From assembly GCA_001898725.1 (NCBI GenBank), contig MKUV01000055.1:1-35288 (forward strand): a DNA stretch of 35,288 bases, in the 5' to 3' direction. The position numbers and the translations under genes were made by a program. The notes beneath the pieces were generated by a model, which worked only from the letters and a program-made list of their open reading frames with translations, made no database searches and was not told the DNA's origin. Below are positions 8,734 to 16,807 of this stretch, piece by piece. Source of the DNA: Caedibacter sp. 37-49 (lineage in GTDB: Bacteria; Pseudomonadota; Alphaproteobacteria; Caedimonadales; Caedimonadaceae). The stretch's first letter is position 1. Each line of letters opens with the position of its first letter.

Positions 8734-9761
8734 GCCGCAACCGTTTCTTTATGAGGAACGCCTTGCGTCGTTGAGTGTTCAAAGTGCCAAACTTCACCAG
8801 GATGAACTAAGGATCTTGCAGTATGAGCTGCTTGCGCTGCTTCTGCAAAGCCAGTCAGGATAAGCTTTAATTTATGTGAATAAGTCGCAATATCACCAAT
8901 CGCTAAAATGCCTGGTTGATTTGTCTTACATGTTCCAGGATCCACTTGAATATGATGTTTTTCAAGGTTGAGCCCCCAATGATTAATAGGTCCTAAGTTC
9001 ATTGAAAGTCCAAAAAATGGTAATAAATAGTCTGCTTCCAGCTTACGGCTTTCACCTTCTAATGTTTTAACAATGACAGCATTAAGCTGACCATTATGGC
9101 CTTCAATTCCATCAAGTTGATAAGGTACAATAAGCTCTATTTTTCCTTGTCCTACTAAACGGTGCAATTGTTCTTCAGACTCAGGAGCTGCCCTAAACTT
9201 TGCACGTCTATGGACGACCATAACTTTTTTCGCAATTTCTGAAAGGGATAGAGCCCAATCCACTGCTGAATCACCCCCACCAGCAATCACAACCCTTTTA
9301 TTTTTAAATTGTTCACGCTTCTGGATATAATAGAGGATACTAGTCCCTTCATAAGTTTCAATACCTTCTAAGGGAGGGCGATTAGGTCCAAAAGCACCTA
9401 CACCTGCAGCTATAATAATGACTTTAGTATCGAATTGTGTTCCTGCAGAAGTTTTAACTAACCAACGTTCATCTGCAAGGGGCTCAAGAACCTCTACTTG
9501 TTGATTAAGATGATAAACAGGACTAAAAGGAGCTGCTTGCTTCTTTAAATTATTAATAAGCTCTAGTGCAGCGATATTGGGAAATCCTGGAATATCATAA
9601 ATCGGCTTTTCAGGATAAAGTGCCGCACATTGACCTCCTACCATTTCCAAAGCATCAATAACATGACACTTTAATCGCATCATCCCACACTCAAAAATGG
9701 CAAACAAACCAACAGGACCTGCACCAACAATAACAACATCTGTCTTTATAATTGTACTCAT
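8730..9761 (-). CDS. thioredoxin reductase-like ferredoxin/flavodoxin-NADP+ reductase
   Basis: The 343-residue flavoprotein has an N-terminal FAD motif VVIVGAGPVGLFAIFECGM, the GGQCAALYPEKPIYDIPGFP segment and a second, NADPH-binding Rossmann motif VVIAGGGDSAVDWAL. It ends with the FAD-contacting ILAIGDIATYSHKLKLILTGFAEAA. Thioredoxin reductases have a redox-active CxxC just before the GDSA helix. It is absent here, which together with the length places the protein with TrxB-like ferredoxin-NADP+ reductases (YumC and Rhodopseudomonas FNR type). It would pass electrons between NADPH and ferredoxin or flavodoxin. An MFS transporter gene ends 18 bases upstream on the same strand, so both may share a transcript. 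Confidence 0.93.
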   Translation of the reverse strand: MSTIIKTDVVIVGAGPVGLFAIFECGMMRLKCHVIDALEMVGGQCAALYPEKPIYDIPGFPNIAALELINNLKKQAAPFSPVYHLNQQVEVLEPLADERWLVKTSAGTQFDTKVIIIAAGVGAFGPNRPPLEGIETYEGTSILYYIQKREQFKNKRVVIAGGGDSAVDWALSLSEIAKKVMVVHRRAKFRAAPESEEQLHRLVGQGKIELIVPYQLDGIEGHNGQLNAVIVKTLEGESRKLEADYLLPFFGLSMNLGPINHWGLNLEKHHIQVDPGTCKTNQPGILAIGDIATYSHKLKLILTGFAEAAQAAHTARSLVHPGEVWHFEHSTTQGVPHKETVAA

Positions 9762-9779
9762 AAACTTGGGCTCTTTAAA

Positions 9780-10988
9780 TTAAGTTTTTAATTTTTGGGA
9801 AGAAGAAATGAAGGGAAGTAAAATCGTAGCAAAACCAGCAACGCATGCACTTAACCAAAATGCAAATGAGGGTTTATGATGCGCAAAAATCCATCCTGTT
9901 ATCGTATTTGATAGAAAAATAGTTACGCCAATAATAAGATAATAAATACCAAAACCAGTCCCCCGAATTTCAGTAAAAGTCGTATCAGCAACTTTTGTTA
10001 AAAGTAAGCTTTGCGTCATCCCCATTTGTAATCCCCATAAAGATGCGCCAATTAAAACAAACATGGGGCCATGTGCTAAAGCAAAAAAGACATTCGAGAT
10101 AATGGTAATAATAAATCCAATTCCAATTAAAATGCGACGATCAAAACGATCAGAGAGACGTCCCATAGGATAGGCCGAAGCAAATGCGAAAAGATTTTGC
10201 AAAACCATTAAAATAGGAACCTGGCTAGGAGATAAACCTTGGTGTGTTCCTTGAAGAATCATATATGCCCCACTATAATTTGAGAACATAAAAATTCCAG
10301 CCACGAAAACCACACGCCAGTACTGTTTTGTAAGATGACGCGTATGTTTAAGATGAGCCCAAAAAGAAATTTTTGCATGGTGTCTGGAAGCAATAGGAGA
10401 GTCTTGGACAAAAAATACAAGCGCCAAAACAGCAAGAATTGGTGGCACTGCAGCAGCCCAAAAGATGATCTCATAATTCCCTTTTGTCTGATACATCAAG
10501 AACATAACAACGCCTGCGCCTGCAAAAGAACCAATCATCGATAAAGTTTGACGCAATCCGAAACAAGTCCCTTTTAAGTTTTTAGGCGCCAAATCTCCAA
10601 CAAGAGCTTCTCTCGGAGTTGCTTGTAACCCATTACTCACACGATCAATTAAGCGAGCTCCAGCAATCCATCCAAGCGAGGGCGCAATTGCAAAGATAGG
10701 CCTAGACAAAGCTGAAAGCGTATAAGCAAAAACAAGGATAGGCTTACGTCGATAAAGATAGTCACTCAAAATTCCAGCAAAAATTCTTGTAAACCAAGAA
10801 GTTGCCTCCACAAAACCTTCGAGAATACCAAGATCAAAGGTTGAAACTCCCAAAACTGTTGTCAGATAAATTGGAGACAAGCTAAAGATTATCACTGAAG
10901 ATAAATTAACCAATAAAGTGACAAATCCTATCCCCCAAATACTTTTTGGAAGAGAAAAAATTGAATATTTTTCAATAGATTGTTCCAT
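9780..10988 (-). CDS. major facilitator superfamily transporter
   Basis: This 402-residue membrane protein shows about 12 hydrophobic segments split by a polar central loop (about residues 200-220). After TM2 it has an MFS motif A-like sequence, GILSDYLYRRKPIL, repeated in the second half as MGRLSDRFDRRILIG. The substrate cannot be deduced. Close relatives in alphaproteobacteria are annotated only as MFS or drug-efflux-like transporters. The start is uncertain: the ATG at 10988 is preceded by GTGG, and an in-frame GTG at 10997 would add three residues. It lies upstream of the ferredoxin reductase gene on the same strand and is divergent from pgk. Confidence 0.9.
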   Translation of the reverse strand: MEQSIEKYSIFSLPKSIWGIGFVTLLVNLSSVIIFSLSPIYLTTVLGVSTFDLGILEGFVEATSWFTRIFAGILSDYLYRRKPILVFAYTLSALSRPIFAIAPSLGWIAGARLIDRVSNGLQATPREALVGDLAPKNLKGTCFGLRQTLSMIGSFAGAGVVMFLMYQTKGNYEIIFWAAAVPPILAVLALVFFVQDSPIASRHHAKISFWAHLKHTRHLTKQYWRVVFVAGIFMFSNYSGAYMILQGTHQGLSPSQVPILMVLQNLFAFASAYPMGRLSDRFDRRILIGIGFIITIISNVFFALAHGPMFVLIGASLWGLQMGMTQSLLLTKVADTTFTEIRGTGFGIYYLIIGVTIFLSNTITGWIFAHHKPSFAFWLSACVAGFATILLPFISSSQKLKT

Positions 10989-11181
10989 TAAAACCACGTA
11001 TTAAGCAAAATAATTATGAAGCGTGATGGTCATTCTTAAAAGTCGAGAAGGCCAGCTAAAATATACTTGCTGCTCATACTATCAAAGCGCTTGTCATTCT
11101 GCTAGAAAAAAATAGGCTCGAAAGAAATTTTTTACTAAGTTATGTTGCATATATTTAAAAATTAAAAAGAGGAACAGTTTT

Positions 11182-12381
11182 ATGAATCTACCCGACCTTC
11201 TTCAAATAAATCTAAAAAATAAGAAAGTTATTGTGCGCGTAGATCTTAATGTTCCCATGAAAGATGGAGAAGCTCTGGATACATCACGAATTACAAGCCT
11301 TATCCCAACCATTGATTATCTTTGTGAACAAGGTGCCCGCATTATTTTAATTTCTCATTTTGGTCGTCCGGAAGGAAAAATAAATCCTGAAATGTCTCTT
11401 AAACAGCTTTTACCATCGTTAGAAAAGTGCTGGGGAAGAGACGTTTCTTTCGGTGATGATTGTATTGGCCCTCAAGCTCAAAAAATTATCCAAAACCTTA
11501 AAAGCGGCGATGTTATTTTATTAGAAAACCTTCGTTTTCATCCTGAAGAAGAAAAAAATGATTCCCAGTTTGCTCAAGCACTTGCGACCCTAGGAGATCT
11601 TTACGTAAACGATGGGTTTTCTGTCTCTCACAGGGCGCACGCTTCTGTAGATGCTATTACACAATACCTGCCTTCTTACCCTGGACTTTTGATGACGAAA
11701 GAAATTAAAGCTCTGTCGCAAGCTTTAAATGCCCCACAAAAGCCCCTTGCAGCGATCGTCGCCGGCTCTAAAATATCAACAAAACTAGATCTTTTGAAAA
11801 ACCTTCTTGAAAAAGTAGATCTCCTTATATTGAGCGGCGGAATTGCAAATACATTTTTAAAATCTCGTAATATTGCTATTGGTACTTCTCTTTATGAACC
11901 GGCGATGCTTGAAACGGCAAAAGAAATTGAAAAAATCGCCCACGATAAGCAAGTTGAAATTATTCTTCCTATCGATGCAACAGGTTCGCACGAAACTCAA
12001 AATTTTGTCACCATGCCTCTTTCAAATCTCCCGGATAGTTTTAAAATATTAGATATTGGGCCTGAAACCGTCTCCCTTTTTAAAACAAAACTAAGCCAAG
12101 CACGCACTGTAGTTTGGAATGGCCCTCTGGGCGTTTTTGAAGTGCCTCCTTTTGATCAAGGAACCACTGCAATTGCACAAACGGTCGCTGAGTTAACGCA
12201 CGATGGAAAGCTTTTTAGTATTGCCGGCGGAGGCGAAACACTTGCAGCCCTGACAAATGCAAAATGCAGTAAAAAGTTTAGTTATTTATCAACAGCTGGG
12301 GGCGCTTTTCTTGAGTGGCTTGAAGGGAAAAAGCTTCCTGGGATTATGGCTTTGATAAAAAACAAGCCACAAACTTGTTAA
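11182..12381 (+). CDS. pgk: phosphoglycerate kinase
   Basis: Phosphoglycerate kinase transfers phosphate between 1,3-bisphosphoglycerate and ADP in glycolysis and the reverse reaction in gluconeogenesis. The 399-residue product is full length: RVDLNVP (about residues 19-25), ISHFGRPEG, LLENLRFHPEE, the hinge region, NGPLGVFE and the C-terminal nucleotide loop IAGGGETLAAL. It ends STAGGAFLEWLEGKKLPGI. AGAGGA lies just upstream of the ATG at 11182. Its last 93 bases, including this conserved end, overlap the 3' end of the heme A synthase gene on the other strand. Confidence 0.97.
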   Translation: MNLPDLLQINLKNKKVIVRVDLNVPMKDGEALDTSRITSLIPTIDYLCEQGARIILISHFGRPEGKINPEMSLKQLLPSLEKCWGRDVSFGDDCIGPQAQKIIQNLKSGDVILLENLRFHPEEEKNDSQFAQALATLGDLYVNDGFSVSHRAHASVDAITQYLPSYPGLLMTKEIKALSQALNAPQKPLAAIVAGSKISTKLDLLKNLLEKVDLLILSGGIANTFLKSRNIAIGTSLYEPAMLETAKEIEKIAHDKQVEIILPIDATGSHETQNFVTMPLSNLPDSFKILDIGPETVSLFKTKLSQARTVVWNGPLGVFEVPPFDQGTTAIAQTVAELTHDGKLFSIAGGGETLAALTNAKCSKKFSYLSTAGGAFLEWLEGKKLPGIMALIKNKPQTC

Positions 12382-13314
12382 TAATACAATCCCCATAGCT
12401 TGATGTGTAGCAGCTAGGAATATTGGGACCTTCAGTAAAAGTGTTGAAATCCCTAAGCTTCCTTGAAGCAAAGCAAGGCCAAAAATAACATTGTAAAACC
12501 CCTGTCTGCTTAAAGCAAGAAATCCTAGAAATGTTAGGGAGATAATCGCTAAAAGTCGATGAACAAATTGGATACTAACGGGATTATGGATAAGATCTTT
12601 CCACCAAGGCGTTTCAAAAAATAATTCTTCAGGAATCCAAGACTGTCCCATAAGGGGGAAAGTATTATAAACAAGGCCAGCTTTATGACCTGCAACAAAC
12701 CCTCCAAATAAAATAGTGAGCAAAACAAGGCATATAGCAAAAAGAGCTTGATAATCCCATCGTTGCGTGCGCTTACACCATAAATGTAATCCTAAATTTA
12801 GAGCCCAACTGTAAGTCACAATAGCAAGCATTAAATGCACAGAAAGACGATATGGACTTACATGAGGATCATTTATAAGCCCACTTTTAACCATATACCA
12901 ACCTACTATTCCTTGAAGCGCTCCTAAGCCCCATAATCCTAAAAGAGACCACAAATGAGAATGTAATTTGTTATTTTTAATCACAAAAATAATAACAAAA
13001 AAGAAATATAGACCTATGAGCCGGCCCCACAATCGGTGGATAAATTCAAGCCAGAAAATCTTCTTAAACCCTAACAAATCCATACCAAAATTAACCTTTT
13101 TATACTCAGGCGAATTCTGATATTGAGAGAAAAGAATATCCCATTCTTGTTGCGTTAATGGGGGAAAGATGCCGCTAAAGGGTTGCCACTCAACGATGGA
13201 AAGGCCTGATCCCGTTAAGCGTGTAACACCCCCTAAAACAATCATACAGAAAATAAGTCCGCTACCGATGAAGAGAAGGAGTGCAAAAAAACGATCTATA
13301 TCATGTGGTTTCAT
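12289..13314 (-). CDS. ctaA: heme A synthase (COX15/CtaA family)
   Basis: Heme A synthase oxidises heme O to heme A for cytochrome c oxidase in the inner membrane. The roughly 341-residue protein has eight hydrophobic segments and the four conserved His positions in EFIHRLWGR, SVHLMLA, QFVHRLLA and ATHQAMG. It opens with the COX15-type GGVTRLTGSGLSIVEWQPFSGIFPPL. No CxxxxxxxC pair of the Bacillus type is present, so it is the proteobacterial/mitochondrial class. I chose the ATG at 13314 (GGGA upstream); an in-frame GTG at 13329 is also possible. The hydrophilic Lys/Pro-rich tail overlaps pgk by 93 bases. Confidence 0.95.
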   Translation of the reverse strand: MKPHDIDRFFALLLFIGSGLIFCMIVLGGVTRLTGSGLSIVEWQPFSGIFPPLTQQEWDILFSQYQNSPEYKKVNFGMDLLGFKKIFWLEFIHRLWGRLIGLYFFFVIIFVIKNNKLHSHLWSLLGLWGLGALQGIVGWYMVKSGLINDPHVSPYRLSVHLMLAIVTYSWALNLGLHLWCKRTQRWDYQALFAICLVLLTILFGGFVAGHKAGLVYNTFPLMGQSWIPEELFFETPWWKDLIHNPVSIQFVHRLLAIISLTFLGFLALSRQGFYNVIFGLALLQGSLGISTLLLKVPIFLAATHQAMGIVLLTSLWLVFYQSHNPRKLFPFKPLKKSAPSC

Positions 13315-13374
13315 AAACTTAAATCCCACAAGAAAAGGGCATCTCTACATTTCCTTAACATGAAATGTAAAAAA

Positions 13375-13872
13375 TTATGCTGCTTGCAAAATTTCTTCTA
13401 CTCTTGCAATCACTTGGTTTTCATCAATAGCTTCAATAGCAGCAAGTTCAGAAGCTAAACGTTGAAGCGCTGATTGATAAATTTGGCGTTCACTATAGGA
13501 TTGATCAGGTTGATCTCCGCTACGATACAGTTCTCGAATAACTTCAGCAATGGAAGTTAGCTCACCGGAAGAAATTTTCATTTCATATTCTTGAGCGCGA
13601 CGTGACCAAATTGCCTTTTTAGATTTTATTCTCTTCTTTAGCGTTCCTAAAGCTTCTTGGACTTCATTTTCCGTACTCAAAGCACGCAAACCAGCATCCT
13701 GCGCTTTCTTCATAGGCAAACGCAAAGTCATCCTATTTTTTGAAAATGAGATCACAAAAACTTGAAGTTGATGACCGGCAACTTCTTGCATCTCAATCGA
13801 CATTACTTTTCCAACGCCGTGTGCTGGATATACAACAAGATCACCACTCGAAAAAGAACGGTTTTGAATCAT
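13375..13872 (-). CDS. CarD/CdnL-family RNA polymerase-binding regulator
   Basis: The 165-residue product begins with the RNA polymerase-interacting Tudor-like domain (FSSGDLVVYPAHGVGKVMSIE, then RMTLRLPMKKAQDAGLR). A helical DNA-binding domain with the WSRRAQEYEMKISSGELTSIAEVIREL signature follows, split here between its Trp and Arg/Leu residues. CarD/CdnL binds the RNAP beta subunit and stabilises open promoter complexes, especially at rRNA promoters. GGGGA stands 8 bases before the ATG at 13872, which makes this the start rather than an upstream in-frame codon at 13941. About 200 bases with no gene lie between it and the binding-protein gene. Confidence 0.94.
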   Translation of the reverse strand: MIQNRSFSSGDLVVYPAHGVGKVMSIEMQEVAGHQLQVFVISFSKNRMTLRLPMKKAQDAGLRALSTENEVQEALGTLKKRIKSKKAIWSRRAQEYEMKISSGELTSIAEVIRELYRSGDQPDQSYSERQIYQSALQRLASELAAIEAIDENQVIARVEEILQAA

Positions 13873-14072
13873 TTTAAATCCCCAAGATTGTTTAGGTAAT
13901 GCGTGCACAATATAACTAAAAGAACCCACTTTGTCAAACAAAGATTGAAAAAGATAATAGAAAGTAATTAAAAAGCGATAAAATCTTCGTAAATGGAAAT
14001 TTGTAAAAATAACAAATAATCTTAAAAATTATGAAAATTATTGATTAGAAGTATTATGAATTCTTCCACCAA

Positions 14073-14960
14073 TTACTTATTTTTTAACATTCCAGATTTT
14101 AATAATTGTATATTTATTTTCATCATATCAATGTAGGTGGCTGCAGGTTGATCTTTTTCAGAAAGCGCATCAGAATAAAGCATCCCTCCAATCGTTGCAC
14201 CTGTTTCTTCTGCGATATGACGAATCAAACGTTCATTCGAAATATTTTCAACAAATAAAACTTTTACATTATATTCTTTAATTTTGTTAACTAATGAAAC
14301 AACTTCTTGTACAGAAGGTTCGCTTTCTGTCGTAAGTCCTTGCGGCGCTAAAAATTTTATCTTATAAGCATCGCTTAGATAACCAAAGGCATCATGAGCT
14401 GTAATGATTATTCTTTTTTGAGATGGAATATCTTTAAGTTCTTTATATATCCAAGCTTCTAGATCTCTGAGTTTTTGACGGTAATTAGAAGCGTTCCTTC
14501 GAATAATTTCAGAAGCTTCCGGTAATAATTCTAAAAGTGCTTTTTCAATATTATCAACATAAGTTATGGTATTCTTAACATCATGCCAAGCATGAGGATC
14601 AAAACTTAGACTTGAATTTATTTCAAAAGTACGAGGTTTAATGTGCTGACTAACAATGACAACTTGTGCCTTTGTCTTTGTTGATTCCACTAAACGAGGC
14701 ATCCACCCTTCAAAACCAAGACCATTCATAAAGATGAGATTAGCTTCTGAAAGAAGCTGAGCACTTTCTGCACTTGGTTCAAAAGTATGAGCATCACTAT
14801 TAGGACCTACTAACGATGTAACAGTAACAAATTCAGCGCCGACATTTTCAACAAGATCTTTAAGGATACTAAAACTTACGACTACCTTTAAATTTGGATG
14901 CGCAGAACTTGAGGAACCACAACTCAACAAGATTAATAATATAAAATTCCATAATTTCAT
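14073..14960 (-). CDS. ABC transporter zinc/manganese-binding periplasmic protein
   Basis: This 295-residue cluster A-I (TroA/ZnuA-like) solute-binding protein delivers a divalent metal to the permease. A signal peptide ends near SCGSSSSA. Candidate metal ligands are H58 (SDAHTFEP), H123 (DPHAWHD), H189 (TAHDAFGY) and D264 (LYSDAL). This His3-Asp set fits zinc-type TroA/ZnuA rather than the Glu-containing manganese set, though specificity remains unproven. The His-rich loop of many ZnuA proteins is missing. The ATG at 14960 overlaps the permease stop in an ATGA, so translation is coupled. It is the last gene of the importer operon. Confidence 0.93.
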   Translation of the reverse strand: MKLWNFILLILLSCGSSSSAHPNLKVVVSFSILKDLVENVGAEFVTVTSLVGPNSDAHTFEPSAESAQLLSEANLIFMNGLGFEGWMPRLVESTKTKAQVVIVSQHIKPRTFEINSSLSFDPHAWHDVKNTITYVDNIEKALLELLPEASEIIRRNASNYRQKLRDLEAWIYKELKDIPSQKRIIITAHDAFGYLSDAYKIKFLAPQGLTTESEPSVQEVVSLVNKIKEYNVKVLFVENISNERLIRHIAEETGATIGGMLYSDALSEKDQPAATYIDMMKINIQLLKSGMLKNK

Positions 14961-15805
14961 GTATGACGACACCTTAAGCTACCGTAAGGTCCAACAATAA
15001 CAGTTATAAGATATAAAACACCAGCAACTAAGATAATGGCAGGACCAGAAGGCCAGCTATAATGATATGAGAATATTAGCCCTAGAAAGCCAGACAAAAT
15101 AGCAAAGAGAATAGCAATCAGATACAGTGACCAAACTTCTCGTGCCCAAAAACGTGCTGTAATGGCTGGAAGCATCATCATTCCCAAAGCCATAAGAGTA
15201 CCTAAAGCTTGGAAAGCAGAGACCATGTTTAGAACAACAAGCCCCATAAAAATAAGATGATATAGACTGCCGCGTCCACTTATCGATGTCATAAAAATTG
15301 GATCAAAACACTCTAAAACTAAAGGTCTAAAAATTAAAGCCATAACAAGTACACTGACACTTGTAATACTTGCAATCAAAATCAAAGAAGCTTTATCAAC
15401 CGCTAAAATTGAACCAAACAAGATATGCATAAGATCAATATTCTTCCCTTTAGTTGAGACAAGAATAGCCCCTAATGCTAATGCAATTAAATAAAAACCA
15501 ACAAAGCTAGCGTCTTCTTTAAGAACCGTTTGTCGCGATATAAAACTTGCTAAAAGCGCCACTAAAAGACCTGATAACATCCCTCCAATCCCCATTGCAG
15601 GAAGTGAAAGCCCCATCAACAAATAACCAAGGGCAACTCCAGGCAAAACAGAATGTGAAAGAGCATCACCCATTAAACTCATCCGCCTTAATACCAGTAA
15701 GACACCTACCGGTGCGCATCCCAAGGAAAGTGCGATACATGCTACTAAAGCACGTCTTAGAAAAGCATAATGATTAAAAGGTTCGATAAAAAAATCATAC
15801 ATCAT
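14957..15805 (-). CDS. zinc/manganese ABC transporter permease (ZnuB/SitC family)
   Basis: The 282-residue inner-membrane protein has about eight hydrophobic segments and the family signatures RRMSLMGDALSHSVLPGVALGY near the N-terminus and GTLMALGMMMLPAITARFW near residue 215. These are typical of ABC-3 metal permeases. It would form the homodimeric channel fed by the binding protein and driven by the ATPase encoded on either side. Its start overlaps the ATPase stop by 11 bases, and its stop overlaps the next start by 4. Confidence 0.95.
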   Translation of the reverse strand: MMYDFFIEPFNHYAFLRRALVACIALSLGCAPVGVLLVLRRMSLMGDALSHSVLPGVALGYLLMGLSLPAMGIGGMLSGLLVALLASFISRQTVLKEDASFVGFYLIALALGAILVSTKGKNIDLMHILFGSILAVDKASLILIASITSVSVLVMALIFRPLVLECFDPIFMTSISGRGSLYHLIFMGLVVLNMVSAFQALGTLMALGMMMLPAITARFWAREVWSLYLIAILFAILSGFLGLIFSYHYSWPSGPAIILVAGVLYLITVIVGPYGSLRCRHT

Positions 15806-16568
15806 TTTTTAAAAACTGCATTGTCTTATCATCCTGAAAATTTGACTCTTCCCATTCATAAGAGACTTGTCGAGCTTGGCGTAAATTTTTAAGCGTTATA
15901 ACTTTTTCTGTTGGTCCATAAGCTATCACACGTCGCGCCAGCAAAATAGATTGAGGAAAATAAGTCTGCACAAATTCCAAATCATGAGAAACAACAATTA
16001 TTGTCCGTCCTTCAGTTGCCCATTCTTTGATAATTTTGATAAGATCTTCTATTGTAAAGCGATCAACAGCAGCAAACGGCTCATCAAGAAGAATAATTTG
16101 GGCATCTTGTAACATTGTACGCGCAAAAAGCACGCGTTGAAATTGACCTCCCGAAAGTGTATGCAGAGATCGACTACCAGCTTCTTTTAACCCAACTTTT
16201 TCAAGCGCTTTTTGAATAGAAACATTTGTTTCTTGATTGATTTCTTTAAAAAACCCTTTCGCTTGACATGCTCCAAATGCAATCACATCATTTACCGTCA
16301 ATGGGAATGTGCGATCTATTTCTGTCTGTTGAGGAAGATAAGCTATATCTTTATATTTTGAAGAAAATTTTTTAATTTCTCCACTTTCTAAGGGAACTAA
16401 TCCTAAAATAGATTTTAAGAGGGTGCTTTTCCCCCCTCCATTAGGACCTAAAATCGCAGTAAGAGATCCTTTAAAAAAGTCTAGGGAAATATTCTCGAGC
16501 GCCAGACTATTTTTATAAGCAATTGTGACATTTTTAAAACTTAGTGTAGGCTTAAGATCTTGACTCAT
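15795..16568 (-). CDS. zinc/manganese ABC transporter ATP-binding protein
   Basis: This is the 257-residue ATPase of the importer. Walker A is GPNGGGKST, followed by the Q-loop LPQQTEIDRTFPLTV, the signature LSGGQFQRVLFAR, Walker B IILLDEPFAAVD and the switch His in VVSHD. Phe-Pro-Leu-Thr after the Q-loop is common in ZnuC/SitB-like ATPases. The open frame extends upstream to a TTG at 16667, but similarity to ABC ATPases begins only after the ATG at 16568. That ATG has GGTGGG upstream and overlaps the stop of a 31-codon ORF in an ATGA, so I use 16568. Confidence 0.94.
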   Translation of the reverse strand: MSQDLKPTLSFKNVTIAYKNSLALENISLDFFKGSLTAILGPNGGGKSTLLKSILGLVPLESGEIKKFSSKYKDIAYLPQQTEIDRTFPLTVNDVIAFGACQAKGFFKEINQETNVSIQKALEKVGLKEAGSRSLHTLSGGQFQRVLFARTMLQDAQIILLDEPFAAVDRFTIEDLIKIIKEWATEGRTIIVVSHDLEFVQTYFPQSILLARRVIAYGPTEKVITLKNLRQARQVSYEWEESNFQDDKTMQFLKNDV

Positions 16569-16660
16569 AAAGCCCACCACACACCCGACCAAAGAAGTAT
16601 CAAGGCAAACAACACCATTTTTATTCTCTTCTGAGCACTCCAAAGAAGGGGAGAAAACAT
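16565..16660 (-). CDS. 31-residue predicted membrane peptide, leader of the metal importer operon
   Basis: An ATG at 16660 with AGGAAAG 8 bases upstream opens 31 codons in a different frame from the ATPase. The ORF ends in TGA at 16565-16567, overlapping the ATPase ATG as ATGA. The peptide has a short N-terminus, a basic stretch (AQKRIKM) and one hydrophobic Trp-rich segment (VLFALILLWSGVWWAL), which looks like a single membrane helix. The position just behind a good promoter, the Shine-Dalgarno spacing and the exact start/stop overlap all argue for translation. It could be a small membrane protein or a coupling/leader peptide. I know of no homologue. Confidence 0.45.
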   Translation of the reverse strand: MFSPLLWSAQKRIKMVLFALILLWSGVWWAL

Positions 16661-16693
16661 AGGCCAACTTTCCTAAGTCTAGATTATTCTCTT

Positions 16694-16722
16694 ACTATGT
16701 AAACTTGTGAATACCTTGTCAA
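16694..16722 (-). promoter_or_regulatory. sigma70-type promoter of the metal importer operon
   Basis: On the minus strand TTGACA (16717-16722) and CATAGT (16694-16699) are separated by exactly 17 bases. The predicted transcript starts near 16687, about 27 bases before the leader ORF ATG and about 120 before the ATPase ATG. Confidence 0.55.
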
Positions 16723-16787
16723 CGATAGTTACGTACTTTTTTGAACTTTCTCCTTGAGATTTCGCTAACTTTCATCAACTATAGTGA
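16719..16787 (+). repeat. 13-base direct repeat in the importer/ftsE intergenic region
   Basis: TCAACGATAGTTA at 16719-16731 and TCAACTATAGTGA at 16775-16787 match at 11 of 13 positions, 56 bases apart. The first copy overlaps the -35 of the importer promoter and the second lies just before ftsE. They could be a pair of regulator sites, for example for a metal-responsive repressor, but neither is a recognisable Fur, Zur or MntR consensus. Confidence 0.3.
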
Positions 16788-16807
16788 AGTTACTAAAGGG
16801 AGATAAA

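Noticed and set aside
13873-13941. Longer CarD start at 13941
   Set aside because: The extra 23 residues lie outside the CarD domain, and GGGGA is well placed only for the ATG at 13872.
14073-16660. Naming the importer znuABC
   Set aside because: The His3-Asp ligand set suggests zinc, but TroA/SitA-type manganese or iron importers look similar, so I did not assign a symbol.
16569-16667. N-terminal extension of the metal importer ATPase from a TTG at 16667
   Set aside because: The extension is not ABC-ATPase-like, and the same bases carry a better-supported small ORF in another frame. ATG 16568 is the better start.
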